From contig QUFC01000048.1 in assembly GCA_003478355.1 (NCBI GenBank), positions 1 through 29,181 on the forward strand: a stretch of DNA of 29,181 nucleotides, read 5' to 3'. The position numbers and the translations under genes are program-made. The notes below the pieces were generated by a model. The model ran no database searches, was not told where the DNA came from, and saw only the letters and a program-made list of their open reading frames with translations. The stretch is from Lachnospiraceae bacterium AM48-27BH. GTDB taxonomy: Bacteria; Bacillota; Clostridia; Lachnospirales; Lachnospiraceae. Of the stretch, positions 1-8,877 are shown piece after piece. Within the stretch, counting starts at the first letter, position 1. Each line of letters opens with the position of its first letter.

Positions 1-110
1 AAAGTATCGTTATCTTTTTCAATGCGCAAAGGAAAGCAATGATTTTGATTCATTTATGAAATTCGCAGTGTAGTTTTGTGCAATTTTTCAAATTTGCTCA
101 TTTATAGTAT

Positions 111-138
111 TTTATTTGCACAAACAGATTGTTATAAT
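111..138 (+). promoter_or_regulatory. Possible glgX promoter
   Basis: A perfect -10 hexamer TATAAT lies at 133-138. The best-placed -35 is only TTTATT at 111-116 with a 16-bp spacer, so the -35 is weak. The whole stretch 1-180 is AT-rich and has no other gene signal. An AAAGGAG ribosome binding site follows at about 168-174. Confidence 0.35.
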
Positions 139-180
139 TATCATAAAAATTCATTACTTTAATTCAGAAAGGAGCCGCTT

Positions 181-2256
181 ATGCATCCACTGACTTTAGA
201 ACCTTTGGATCAGATCAACGGATTTTCTGTCCGGCCCGGACTTTATGAGATCAATGGAGCCATGGTCGTTCCCGGAGGTGTGAACTTTACCATCCACTCA
301 CACGGAGCCACCTCCTGCGATCTGCTGCTCTTTCACCGCAAAGAAACTGTTCCCTACGCAACGATCCCATTTCCCAGCCACTACCGCATCGGCCACGTCT
401 ATTCGATGATCATCTTTGGTCTGGATATTGAAGAATTCGAATATGCCTACTGCCTCGATGGACCTTATGACGAGGGAAAGGGACTGCTATTTGATAAAAA
501 GAAGCCTCTGTTAGACATTTATGCCAAGGCAGTCACCGGACAGAGCGTCTGGGGAACCAAAAACCCAGAGGGCTCCTTCTATAAAGCCCGTGTTGTCCAG
601 GACCGCTTTGACTGGGGAAAAGACCGTAATCCACTGCTGCCGATGGAGGATCTGGTCATTTACGAACTCCATGTCCGCGGATTTACCAGACATGCCTCTT
701 CCAGTGTTTCCCACCCCGGAACCTTTTCCGGCATTATGGAAAAAATTCCTTATTTAAAGGAGCTGGGTGTCAATGCCGTAGAGCTGATGCCGATTTTTGA
801 ATTCGATGAGATGAAGGACAGCCGAGAGGTAGACGGAAAGACCCTGATCGATTACTGGGGATACAATCCAGTCAGTTTTTTTGCCCCAAACACCAGTTAT
901 GCAGCAGAAATCGAATACAACCGGGAAGGTACCGAGTTGAAAGAGCTGATCCGGGCGCTGAACCAGAATGGCATCGAGTGCTTTCTGGATGTGGTATTCA
1001 ATCATACAGCAGAGGGAAATAAGCAGGGACCCTGCTTTTCCTTCAAGGGCTTTGACAACAATATTTATTATATGCTGACACCGAACGGTTATTACTACAA
1101 TTACAGTGGCTGCGGCAATACCTTAAACTGCAATCACCCCATCGTGCGCCAGCTGATCCTGGACTGCTTGCGTTACTGGACCACTGCCTACCATGTGGAC
1201 GGATTCCGTTTCGATCTGGCCAGTATCCTAGGTCGAAATGAGGACGGAATGCCGATGGAACAGCCTCCGCTTCTGCAAAGCCTGGCCTGCGATCCGATCC
1301 TCGGCGATGTGAAGCTGATCGCAGAAGCGTGGGATGCCGGCGGGCTCTACCAGGTGGGCAGCTTCCCATCCTGGAGCCGGTGGGCAGAGTGGAATGGCCG
1401 TTACCGGGATGACCTGCGTAATTTTCTCAAAGGCGATTACGGCATGGCTGATACTGCGATCCGCCGGATCACCGGCTCCAGGGATCTTTATGATCCGGCG
1501 ATCCGTGGAAATAATGCCTCTGTGAACTTTTTGAATTGCCATGACGGCTTTACTCTGTGGGATATGTATGCCTATAACTGGAAACACAATGAGGCAAACG
1601 GCTGGGCCGGTCAGGACGGAAATGATGATAACCGAAGCTGGAACTGTGGCATCGAAGGTGAGACAGATGATCCGGAGGTACTCGCCCTGCGGCATAAACT
1701 CGCAAAAAATGCCATGGCTGTTCTGCTGATGAGCCGCGGCACTCCGATGTTTCTGTCCGGTGATGAATTTTTAAATACACAGTATGGAAATAATAACGCC
1801 TATTGCCAGGACAACGAGATCTCCTGGTTAGACTGGACATTTCTTGAGAAAAACAGAGAACATTTTGAATTTGTAAAAAACATGATCGCATTCCGCATGG
1901 AACATCCGGTGATCCGCAAATCCTGCGGTCTCTGTTCCGTTGGTTTTCCGGAGATCATTACCCTGGGCGGTGACTGCACTGCCAGAGCCTGCTCAGTCAC
2001 CTACTCCGGTATAAAACCCCAAAACGGAGAAGATGACATCGTCTGTCTGGCTGTCAATGTCTTCTGGGAAGAGCAGGACTGCCCTCTCCCGGCACTTCCT
2101 GATCCTTACAAATGGACGGTCTATACAGAAACAGCCGGAGAACAGGATTCTCCGGCCGTATGCAGCCTTTCTTCGATTCGTCTGGCACCACGGAGCGTGG
2201 CAGTTTTAATGGCTATCCCACATAAGGAAGCCACTCAAAGCACTCCTCCTCGCTGA
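181..2256 (+). CDS. glgX: Glycogen debranching enzyme GlgX (GH13 isoamylase type)
   Basis: Cytoplasmic alpha-1,6-glucosidase expected to remove short branches from phosphorylase-trimmed glycogen or imported branched glucans. At 691 residues it matches the GlgX/isoamylase length. An N-terminal CBM48-like domain occupies about residues 10-120, followed by the GH13 barrel. All four GH13 motifs are visible: DVVFNHT at 270-276, GFRFD at 341-345 with nucleophile Asp345, AEAWD at 381-385 with acid/base Glu382, and NCHDG at 452-456 with the His-Asp pair. No signal peptide is present. The start is set by AAAGGAG eight bases upstream. No other glycogen genes are adjacent, and the gene overlaps the convergent lipoprotein gene by 44 bp. 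Pullulanase-type specificity cannot be excluded, but the overall pattern favours GlgX. Confidence 0.9.
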   Translation: MHPLTLEPLDQINGFSVRPGLYEINGAMVVPGGVNFTIHSHGATSCDLLLFHRKETVPYATIPFPSHYRIGHVYSMIIFGLDIEEFEYAYCLDGPYDEGKGLLFDKKKPLLDIYAKAVTGQSVWGTKNPEGSFYKARVVQDRFDWGKDRNPLLPMEDLVIYELHVRGFTRHASSSVSHPGTFSGIMEKIPYLKELGVNAVELMPIFEFDEMKDSREVDGKTLIDYWGYNPVSFFAPNTSYAAEIEYNREGTELKELIRALNQNGIECFLDVVFNHTAEGNKQGPCFSFKGFDNNIYYMLTPNGYYYNYSGCGNTLNCNHPIVRQLILDCLRYWTTAYHVDGFRFDLASILGRNEDGMPMEQPPLLQSLACDPILGDVKLIAEAWDAGGLYQVGSFPSWSRWAEWNGRYRDDLRNFLKGDYGMADTAIRRITGSRDLYDPAIRGNNASVNFLNCHDGFTLWDMYAYNWKHNEANGWAGQDGNDDNRSWNCGIEGETDDPEVLALRHKLAKNAMAVLLMSRGTPMFLSGDEFLNTQYGNNNAYCQDNEISWLDWTFLEKNREHFEFVKNMIAFRMEHPVIRKSCGLCSVGFPEIITLGGDCTARACSVTYSGIKPQNGEDDIVCLAVNVFWEEQDCPLPALPDPYKWTVYTETAGEQDSPAVCSLSSIRLAPRSVAVLMAIPHKEATQSTPPR

Positions 2257-3858
2257 CTCCATCGATATCCCAGCCCCAGCCTCTGCTTCCTTCTTTTATC
2301 TGGATGCGGCAGTCGCGGCCATCGTTTAAGTGGGCGTCCGCATAAGAAGCTCCGTCTGTCCGGAATATGGTGTAGCCGGTTCCGGACAAAACGGTGGCTT
2401 CGGTCTCAGAACCATTTTTCTCCAGAATCGTTACCGCTAAATCTCTCGTAGATCGTAGCATACTACTCTCATTGATCACATATGCCTCGTCATCGGATGC
2501 CGGAAGTCCAGCTTCATCGACATGATACCTCTTCATGCCATAGTAGGTTCCCAGAACATCCAGTCTTGTATACAACATAAAGGAATCCGGATCTAAGATC
2601 TGCGTATTATACCAGGCCATTCCCTCATACCCCACGTAGGAGGGTCTTCCCTGGTCTAAACGGAATACGTTCACATAACGGTAATCATTATCATCCAGAT
2701 GCTGCAGATACAGATAGGTTCTTCCGTCCGACGTATGCAGCACATAACCTTCCGAAGAGTATGCACCGTATGCACCATATGCATCAGAAGCATCTTTATC
2801 AACCTCTGCTGTATCAAAGATCTGACCATCGCAGGTTACTGTGATAGCGCCGCCGAACCCATATTCATCGCGGGCAACGGAATAGGAAATCTCTTCTTCT
2901 TTTCCGTCTCCATCTACATCCGCAAAGCAACTGTTATTTTCCCTTATTACCTTGCTGTAAGACTCCTTTTCCACCACATATCTGCTCTGGAACAGCTGTG
3001 GCTGGGCCTTAAAGGAAATATCCACCTGCTGGCTTCCTGCTACATATGGAGCCAGATCATACTGATTGAAATAAATGCTTAGCCCTGTCTGGGAAATGGT
3101 CCACTGTACCGTTCCATAATCGCCACTTTCATCATAGAACATTTTCTGAAGAGTGTCCTGGTAATCCTCAAAAAACATGGACTGGTCATAGTTTTCTTCC
3201 AGCTGCTTCTTTACATACTCATAAATACCATCATAATCGGATACCACGTCTTTCAGTGAAAGTTCTTTGCCTGTCTGGGTATCATACGTCCTGCCAGTAG
3301 TCATGCCAAATGGATGGGCACCGCCAGGTAAGAGCCTTCCATCACCGCCATGCTCAATACTGTCTCATCGGAACGGGCTACCAGGATATCCCGATCAAAG
3401 GTATATTCAACCATATCTGGATTAGAAGCGTATTCCTGCTCCGCATATTCCTTATTCTCATCTATCACCGATTTCTGATCGTCCAGTGCACTCTGGTTCA
3501 AAGCCTTTAATGCGTCCTGAAGCTTCTCATGGCTGTCATCCATCAGCTTGATCTGGGCCACTTTACTGGAAAACAGGGTTTTCTGGTCTTTCCAGTCGCC
3601 GTCATAGCTGTAGTCTACCGTCACCGGAACAATTGCAGCCGAATCCTGATTCTCCTGATTCTCCTGGCCCTCTTCTTCCGCTTTTGTCTCTTCCGCGCTG
3701 CTTTCCTTCGCCTGCGTGGTTGTCTCTTCCGCGCTGCTGTTCTCCTGGATGGCGGCTGTGCCTGCGACTGCATCTGCTGCTTTCTTTCCGCAGCCATTTA
3801 ACATAGAAACCGATAATATTCCGCAGATCAAGGCAGTACTTACCAGACGTTTTCTCAT
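2213..3858 (-). pseudogene. Frameshifted DUF3298/DUF4163-type lipoprotein
   Basis: Two adjacent minus-strand frames make one protein. The upstream frame starts at 3858 (MRKRLVS, with GGAGGAGAG just upstream) and has a lipoprotein signal with lipobox LNGC, then a Glu/Thr-rich linker and a soluble domain. It runs off-frame after EGSYL and stops at 3301. The downstream frame begins GGAHPFGM and continues TYDTQTGKELSLKDVV. The joined GGAHP and DTQTG motifs and the later FNQYDLAPYVAG segment are typical of DUF3298, a domain found in RsiV/PdaC-like envelope proteins. A DxDGDGxxEE calcium-loop-like segment follows. Adding one base at 3324-3325 restores a 548-residue reading frame. The product would be an exported, membrane-anchored protein of unknown role. 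Real mutation and sequencing error cannot be separated here. Confidence 0.8.
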
Positions 3859-3920
3859 ACTTCTCTCTCCTCCCATAACCGTTAAAAGCAAGATCGTGAT
3901 CGTTCTTTTTCAGTACACTT

Positions 3921-3929
3921 ATTATACCA
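3921..3929 (-). promoter_or_regulatory. Extended -10 promoter of the lipoprotein gene
   Basis: On the minus strand the sequence reads TGGTATAAT, a consensus -10 with the TGn extension, about 63 bp upstream of the lipoprotein start. No good -35 lies 16-18 bp upstream, which the extended -10 could compensate for. Confidence 0.5.
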
Positions 3930-4063
3930 AAAGTTCAAACGGAGAAACCGATATTTCTCTTTCAGTTTCATTACGGGAAAATGAAGATTGGTTTAGAGCG
4001 GGGGAATCTGTTGAACCGTCTCACTGAGGTTTTCTGCCGGTGCCACAACCGGTTCCGGTTCGA

Positions 4064-5662
4064 TCACTGTCTCTGCCTCTGTGGTCTGTACCTTCTCTGT
4101 CCCGGTTGTTTCACTGACCGCTGTGCTGCTCTGGGTTCCACTCTGGGACATCTCGCCATCTGTCCTGGAGCTCCGCTATGGGTCTCATCGTCCATGCCGT
4201 CTACCGGAATCGCAGCGGTAACAGCCGCCTCCGTGGTCTGGCCATTCGCTGTTCCATCTCCAGCCTCTGCAGTCACCTGGGTAGTCCCTGTGTTCCTTAA
4301 GATCACCGGTGTATGCCCCTTGTAGATCTTCTCGTGATCCTTCACACGGTCGATCTCCACACCATCTTTATAAATGACCTTGTAAGTCACCCAGGTGCTT
4401 CCCGTCGTTCCGTTGCTCTTTACCTTTTCTGTGCCTGGCGCCAGGGTCGGGTCCTCCACATATTGAGGCTCTGGTTTTTCCCCTTCCTCTGTCTTTTCAG
4501 AATAAAGCTTCCAGGTCACACCGTCATCCAGAACCGGAATTCCATAAATCGAAACCGTAGCTTTCTGGTCCGCATAGCTGGCCCGGATGCCAATAGCTCC
4601 CTCAGAAGTATTCACGAACCGAAAATCCGGCATATCCCAACTGATCGTGGCATCCTGTCCTGGTGTCACATAGTTCGGCTCGAAGGTATGGGAACGGCGG
4701 TACGTCACTTCCATTCCCGTTTCGAAGACCACCCGATATAAGGTACTGGAAATCTGGCAGACACCGCCGCCCACCTCCTGTACCACCTCGCCGCTATTGT
4801 AAGCCGCAGCTGCCTGATAACCCTTTTCCTCTGTTCTCGGACCAATGACCTGGTTAAAGGAAAATTCTTCTCCAGGCTGCACAATGGTTCCATTCAACGC
4901 CTCTGCAGCCAGACGGACATTGGTGTTTCTCTTGGGATTACTGGTGGTATTGGTAGTAAATGTCTCCAATGTCTTATATTTTGCCTGAACCGCCTCATCA
5001 GAATCAGCCGCCTGGAAATTGCCTTCGGCACTTAAACTCTGATCCAGCTTCTGATCCTTCACCGCCTGACTGATATCCGCTGCCAGTTTTTCCTGGTCAA
5101 TGACCACGCCGTCTTTTCCACCGCAAAATACAAACTTCCCACTGGCCGCGTCATAGTGATCCAGGGTACTGTTCTCCGGTTTCTGATCCCAGATTCCGGC
5201 AAGCCGGCCGGCCTCCTCTTTCGCCAGTTCAGACACATCCAGAAGGTCAAAGGTGTAAGAACCTTCCATATTTTGAGTGCAGATCTCATCCAGATACTGT
5301 CTGGTTCTGGCTTCGATCAGATTGTTCAGTTTCTCCGTTTTGCCCTCATAAGAAACTGATAAATTCCAGTCGTACCCTTTTATTAAAGCTGCAACGGTCT
5401 CCTCATACCCCAGTCCCTTTACAGAAATGCCGTTGATCTCTTTTAATTTCTGCGGAAGTGTCTCTTCCATACTGGTGATATGCTCCTGGTTCTTGGTCTT
5501 ATGTCCTCCAACCAGCGTCCGGATGCCAGACACTGCTCCGATCACCGCTGCCAGACACAGAGCCGCTGCACCGGCCCTGATCATCATTTTCTTTCTTCTT
5601 CGGGCCCTTTGTCTCTTTATTCTGCTGTTTCTCGGCCCATTATATGCTGATTTTTTTACCAT
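4064..5662 (-). CDS. VanW/G5-domain cell-envelope protein, C-terminal tail frameshifted
   Basis: Membrane-anchored extracytoplasmic protein. A short basic cytoplasmic N-terminus is followed by one membrane segment (AAALCLAAVIGAVSG). Then come a region resembling the PG_binding_4 domain, a VanW domain (GEEFSFNQVIGPRT through GGGVCQISSTLYR) and a G5-like domain (TYKVIYKDGVEIDR). This is the architecture of YoaR/VanW proteins thought to act at peptidoglycan. The start at 5662 is chosen for GGGAG seven bases upstream; the in-frame ATG at 5683 has no such site. The last 30 or so residues (RCPRVEPRAAQ onward) are Arg-rich and unlike the rest. Adding one base near 4164 instead gives a Ser/Thr/Glu-rich tail ending at 3993, for 556 residues in total. 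The conserved domains are intact either way. Confidence 0.85.
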   Translation of the reverse strand: MVKKSAYNGPRNSRIKRQRARRRKKMMIRAGAAALCLAAVIGAVSGIRTLVGGHKTKNQEHITSMEETLPQKLKEINGISVKGLGYEETVAALIKGYDWNLSVSYEGKTEKLNNLIEARTRQYLDEICTQNMEGSYTFDLLDVSELAKEEAGRLAGIWDQKPENSTLDHYDAASGKFVFCGGKDGVVIDQEKLAADISQAVKDQKLDQSLSAEGNFQAADSDEAVQAKYKTLETFTTNTTSNPKRNTNVRLAAEALNGTIVQPGEEFSFNQVIGPRTEEKGYQAAAAYNSGEVVQEVGGGVCQISSTLYRVVFETGMEVTYRRSHTFEPNYVTPGQDATISWDMPDFRFVNTSEGAIGIRASYADQKATVSIYGIPVLDDGVTWKLYSEKTEEGEKPEPQYVEDPTLAPGTEKVKSNGTTGSTWVTYKVIYKDGVEIDRVKDHEKIYKGHTPVILRNTGTTQVTAEAGDGTANGQTTEAAVTAAIPVDGMDDETHSGAPGQMARCPRVEPRAAQRSVKQPGQRRYRPQRQRQ

Positions 5663-5715
5663 AACGATACTCCCTGATATCAAATATCCAATTCACAAGA
5701 CGCAATTCTATGAAA

Positions 5716-5767
5716 CAAAAAACCAGGAACAGCATCAGAGGCATTCCGCTTCCGTTCCATTCCTGGT
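5716..5767 (-). terminator. Terminator downstream of the hydrogenase gene
   Basis: Minus-strand inverted repeat ACCAGGAA / TTCCTGGT (arms at 5760-5767 and 5722-5729) encloses a long loop. It is followed directly by a T-rich run TTTTTTGTTTC. The hairpin starts about 26 bp after the hydrogenase stop codon. Confidence 0.7.
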
Positions 5768-5792
5768 CTCCATTATATATCACGCTCAGGTT

Positions 5793-7316
5793 TTAATCAA
5801 CTAACTTGTCCAGCTCTTTCACATGTTCTGTTCCATCAGAAGTCTTGTGTCCTGCTTTATTCGCATACATATTGACCGCTGCCTGGGATTTCTTGATGGC
5901 CTGCATGGTTCCTGCTCCAGCTACGCAGCCGCCCGGACATGCCATACCTTCCAGCAGATATCCATTATATTTACCGGCTTTTGCCAGCTGCATCATCTTC
6001 TTACATTCCTTCAGTCCCTCTGCATTGGCAACCTTTACCTCCAGATCCGGATATTTCTCTTTCAGAACGTTGGTCACTGCTTTTGCAACACCGCCAGCAA
6101 CTGCAAAATTACGTCCGTCTGTAGAAGCATCGTTAACACCTGCTGGATCTTCCTCGATGGTCTCTAAGTTTACATGCTTCGCATCAAAGATACCTGCCAT
6201 CTCCTCAAAGGTCAGTACGAAATCCACCTCGCTTCGAACAGTCCGGCGCATTGCCTCCAGCTTCTTCGCTGCACACGGTCCGATAAATACAACCTTCGCA
6301 TTCTCATGATGCAGCTTGATCAGACGAGCTGTCAGTACCATAGGTGTCAATGCCATGGAAATGCAGTTTGCATACTCTGGGAACAGCTTTTTCGCCATCA
6401 CAGACCACGCCGGACAGCAGGAAGTACCCATAAATGGCAGCTTCTCCGGAACCTCTTTCACGAAATCCTCTGCTTCCTGCGTTGCACACAGATCTGCACC
6501 GATAGCAACCTCAAAAATATCTGTAAATCCAAGAGCCTTCATAGCCGCTCTTAATTTTCCTGGTGTTACCTTCGGACCAAACTGGCCAACGAATGCAGGC
6601 GCTACCGCCGCATAAACCTTCTCGCCAGACTGAATTGCACGAATTACCTGGAAAATCTGGGATTTATCTGCAATAGCACCAAATGGGCAGTTTACCAGAC
6701 ACTGGCCACAGGATACGCACTTCTCATAATCGATATCTGCTTTTCCATTCTCATCGGAATGAATTGCATCCATACCACAGGCAACTGCACATGGACGCTC
6801 CTGGATGATGATCGCATTATAAGAGCAGACATCCGCACAGCGTCCGCACTTAATACATTTATCCTGATCAATGTGGGAACGTCCTGTTGTATGATCCAGT
6901 TTCACTGCATCCTTCGGGCAAACCTCCTCACATGGATGAGCCAGACAGCCCTGACATCCCTCTGTTACATAAACCCGTTTTTCCGGACAACCGTTGCAGG
7001 CAAACTTGATCACGTTGATCAGTGGCGGAGTATAATAAGTCTCTGGTTTATCTGCTGCCTCGATGTTATCAGACAGCGGAGCATGCTCTGCGGCGCTTCT
7101 ATTTGGAAGACCCATTGCCAGACGCAGACGCTCTCCTACAATGGCTCTCTCCAGAAATACATCATTCCGGAAATTTCCAACCTCTCCTGGGATAATCTTG
7201 TATGGTAATTCTTCAATTCGCTTATCAATCGGCCACTCCGTATGATAAGCCATTCTTGCGACCTCTCGGAAAATTCTGTGACGGATTTCCTGAATTCTGG
7301 TCTCTACACCTCTCAT
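5793..7316 (-). CDS. [FeFe]-hydrogenase with N-terminal ferredoxin-like domain
   Basis: Predicted to reduce protons to H2 with electrons from ferredoxin, or the reverse, in the cytoplasm. The 507-residue protein has cysteine clusters for several [4Fe-4S] centres: C121/C124/C129/C133, C154/C157/C160/C164 and C200/C203/C206/C210. The H-cluster domain carries L1 TSCCPAW (298-304, including the proton-relay-type Cys300), L2 GPCAAKK (346-352) and L3 EGMACPGGC (456-464). The L2 form with GPC rather than MPC suggests the group B type rather than classical group A; this is an inference from motifs. No diaphorase subunits or HydEFG maturases are adjacent, so maturation is in trans. The start is set by AGGAGG upstream of 7316. 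The gene is monocistronic, with its own promoter and terminator. Confidence 0.9.
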   Translation of the reverse strand: MRGVETRIQEIRHRIFREVARMAYHTEWPIDKRIEELPYKIIPGEVGNFRNDVFLERAIVGERLRLAMGLPNRSAAEHAPLSDNIEAADKPETYYTPPLINVIKFACNGCPEKRVYVTEGCQGCLAHPCEEVCPKDAVKLDHTTGRSHIDQDKCIKCGRCADVCSYNAIIIQERPCAVACGMDAIHSDENGKADIDYEKCVSCGQCLVNCPFGAIADKSQIFQVIRAIQSGEKVYAAVAPAFVGQFGPKVTPGKLRAAMKALGFTDIFEVAIGADLCATQEAEDFVKEVPEKLPFMGTSCCPAWSVMAKKLFPEYANCISMALTPMVLTARLIKLHHENAKVVFIGPCAAKKLEAMRRTVRSEVDFVLTFEEMAGIFDAKHVNLETIEEDPAGVNDASTDGRNFAVAGGVAKAVTNVLKEKYPDLEVKVANAEGLKECKKMMQLAKAGKYNGYLLEGMACPGGCVAGAGTMQAIKKSQAAVNMYANKAGHKTSDGTEHVKELDKLVD

Positions 7317-7392
7317 GAATCGTTCCTCCTATTGCTTTTTGACCCGTTTTGTGGTTTTCCCAAATCATAATTGTGAATCTTTTCTCAATAGA

Positions 7393-7420
7393 ATTATACC
7401 TGGAAAATGACAGATTGCAA
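7393..7420 (-). promoter_or_regulatory. Hydrogenase promoter
   Basis: The minus strand carries TTGCAA (7415-7420), a 16-bp spacer and a perfect TATAAT (7393-7398), about 77 bp upstream of the hydrogenase start codon. Confidence 0.65.
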
Positions 7421-7456
7421 GTGCTTTTCCACAAATTAACAGATTTAGAAGAATTT

Positions 7457-8773
7457 TCATCTTCGTTTTTGTAAATACATTGCCATAAATTCCCCTGCGA
7501 TCACCGATGCAGCCACCTCACTGACTGCTCCGGCATACCACAGATTTTTCGCTCCCAGTACCTTTGGAACCAGCACTAATGCCAGTACCGGGAAGATCAG
7601 TCCTCTTCCCACAGAAATCGGGAATGATCTGGACGCCTTTTCTATCGAAGTAAAAAATGCCGCCAGTACCACATTAAATCCCATCAGTACAAACGCCAGG
7701 GAATATTTGCGCAGGGCAGCTACACTGCTGTCAAACAGCAGACTGTCCCGTTTGATAAACAATCCAACAATACTGCCTCCGAACATCTGGCAGCCCAGAA
7801 AACTACCCACACTCAGGATTATGGCCATGGCAAGAGCCATTTTCAGAATGGTCTCATAGCTCTTGCGCTCCTGTTTTCCATAATAAAAGCTGCTGATAGG
7901 CTGGATTCCCTGGGCAATTCCTGACATGACCATCAGCACCAGGGTATTGACATAGCCGATCACTGTATAACTGACCACACCACTCTCCCCGATCAGCCGG
8001 AGGATCGTCTGATTAAATGCAAATAATACCACTCCATTGGACATCTCTGTGATGCTGTCCGCCACTCCCAGCGGAAGTGTCCGGCGGTAGATCTTGAATT
8101 CTGATGGTTTTAAGGACACTTTTACAAAATGAAGCTGTTTGGAACGTTTGGCAAAATAATAGAGATAAAGCACCGTAGACACCACCTGGGCCAGTCCCGT
8201 AGCAACAGCCGCGCCTCTGACCCCCCAGTGAAAGATCATGACAAACAGCCAGTCCAGTACCAGATTCGTCACACCTGCCAGACTGACGCCAATGGTTGAC
8301 AAAAGCGGGGTTCCGTCAGTTTTTACCAGAATCTCCATATTATAAGAGCAGATAAAAAATACGGCAAACGGAGATACACCGCCTACGTATTCCATCACAT
8401 AGCCCAGCGTATCCCCTTCTGCACCTAAAAACTGCGCTACGGAGCGGAGATTTAACAGTGTCAGAACTGAGATCACGATAGAAACAATGACTGCTACGAT
8501 CAGATTCCTGGTAAAAAGACTGCTCGCCTCGTGATGCTTTCCATTTCCCAGGCGGATGGCAATAGTAGTAGACATGCCCACAGCCAGAAGAAGTCCGGCC
8601 GCAAACATCACAGAATTATAAGGCGACGATAAATTTACCGCCGCCAATGCTGTCTCACCGACACCCTTCGCCACGAAGATTCCATCTACCAGGGTGTACA
8701 GGGAAAATGCCACCATAGACAGGATCGTTGGGATCGTAAATCTGAAAAACTGCCGGGTTAAACTTTGATTCAT
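7457..8773 (-). CDS. MATE family multidrug/metabolite efflux transporter
   Basis: Polytopic membrane protein of 438 residues with about 12 hydrophobic segments, in two related halves as expected of the MATE family. The N-terminus (LTRQFFRFTIPTILSMVAFSLYT, given here only as its pattern) with VDGIFVAKGVGETALAAVNL is the MATE/MepA-like signature. It presumably uses a Na+ or H+ gradient to export drugs or organic cations; the substrate is unknown. The start at 8773 is preferred because GGAAAGG lies upstream, although the 12-base spacing is long. An in-frame ATG at 8803 would add 10 residues but lacks a ribosome binding site. A promoter and a 22-bp palindrome lie just upstream, so repressor control is likely. 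Confidence 0.88.
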   Translation of the reverse strand: MNQSLTRQFFRFTIPTILSMVAFSLYTLVDGIFVAKGVGETALAAVNLSSPYNSVMFAAGLLLAVGMSTTIAIRLGNGKHHEASSLFTRNLIVAVIVSIVISVLTLLNLRSVAQFLGAEGDTLGYVMEYVGGVSPFAVFFICSYNMEILVKTDGTPLLSTIGVSLAGVTNLVLDWLFVMIFHWGVRGAAVATGLAQVVSTVLYLYYFAKRSKQLHFVKVSLKPSEFKIYRRTLPLGVADSITEMSNGVVLFAFNQTILRLIGESGVVSYTVIGYVNTLVLMVMSGIAQGIQPISSFYYGKQERKSYETILKMALAMAIILSVGSFLGCQMFGGSIVGLFIKRDSLLFDSSVAALRKYSLAFVLMGFNVVLAAFFTSIEKASRSFPISVGRGLIFPVLALVLVPKVLGAKNLWYAGAVSEVAASVIAGEFMAMYLQKRR

Positions 8774-8793
8774 TTTTAATACATACCTTTCCT

Positions 8794-8843
8794 TTATGAT
8801 CAATTTTTATCATAATTATACCGGAAAGTTTCATTTTTTCCAA
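8794..8843 (-). promoter_or_regulatory. MATE gene promoter with overlapping palindromic operator
   Basis: The minus strand has TTGGAA (8838-8843), a 17-bp spacer and TATAAT (8815-8820). Abutting the -10 is the inverted repeat TTATGAT-N8-ATCATAA (8794-8815). A repressor bound there would cover the transcription start, the arrangement expected of a MarR- or TetR-type drug sensor. No such regulator is adjacent. Confidence 0.6.
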
Positions 8844-8877
8844 CCGATTTTCTTAACCAGATAGGTGGATCATTTTG

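Noticed and set aside
1228..1695. 155-codon minus-strand ORF inside glgX
   Set aside because: Antisense to the GH13 catalytic motifs, no RBS and no family resemblance.
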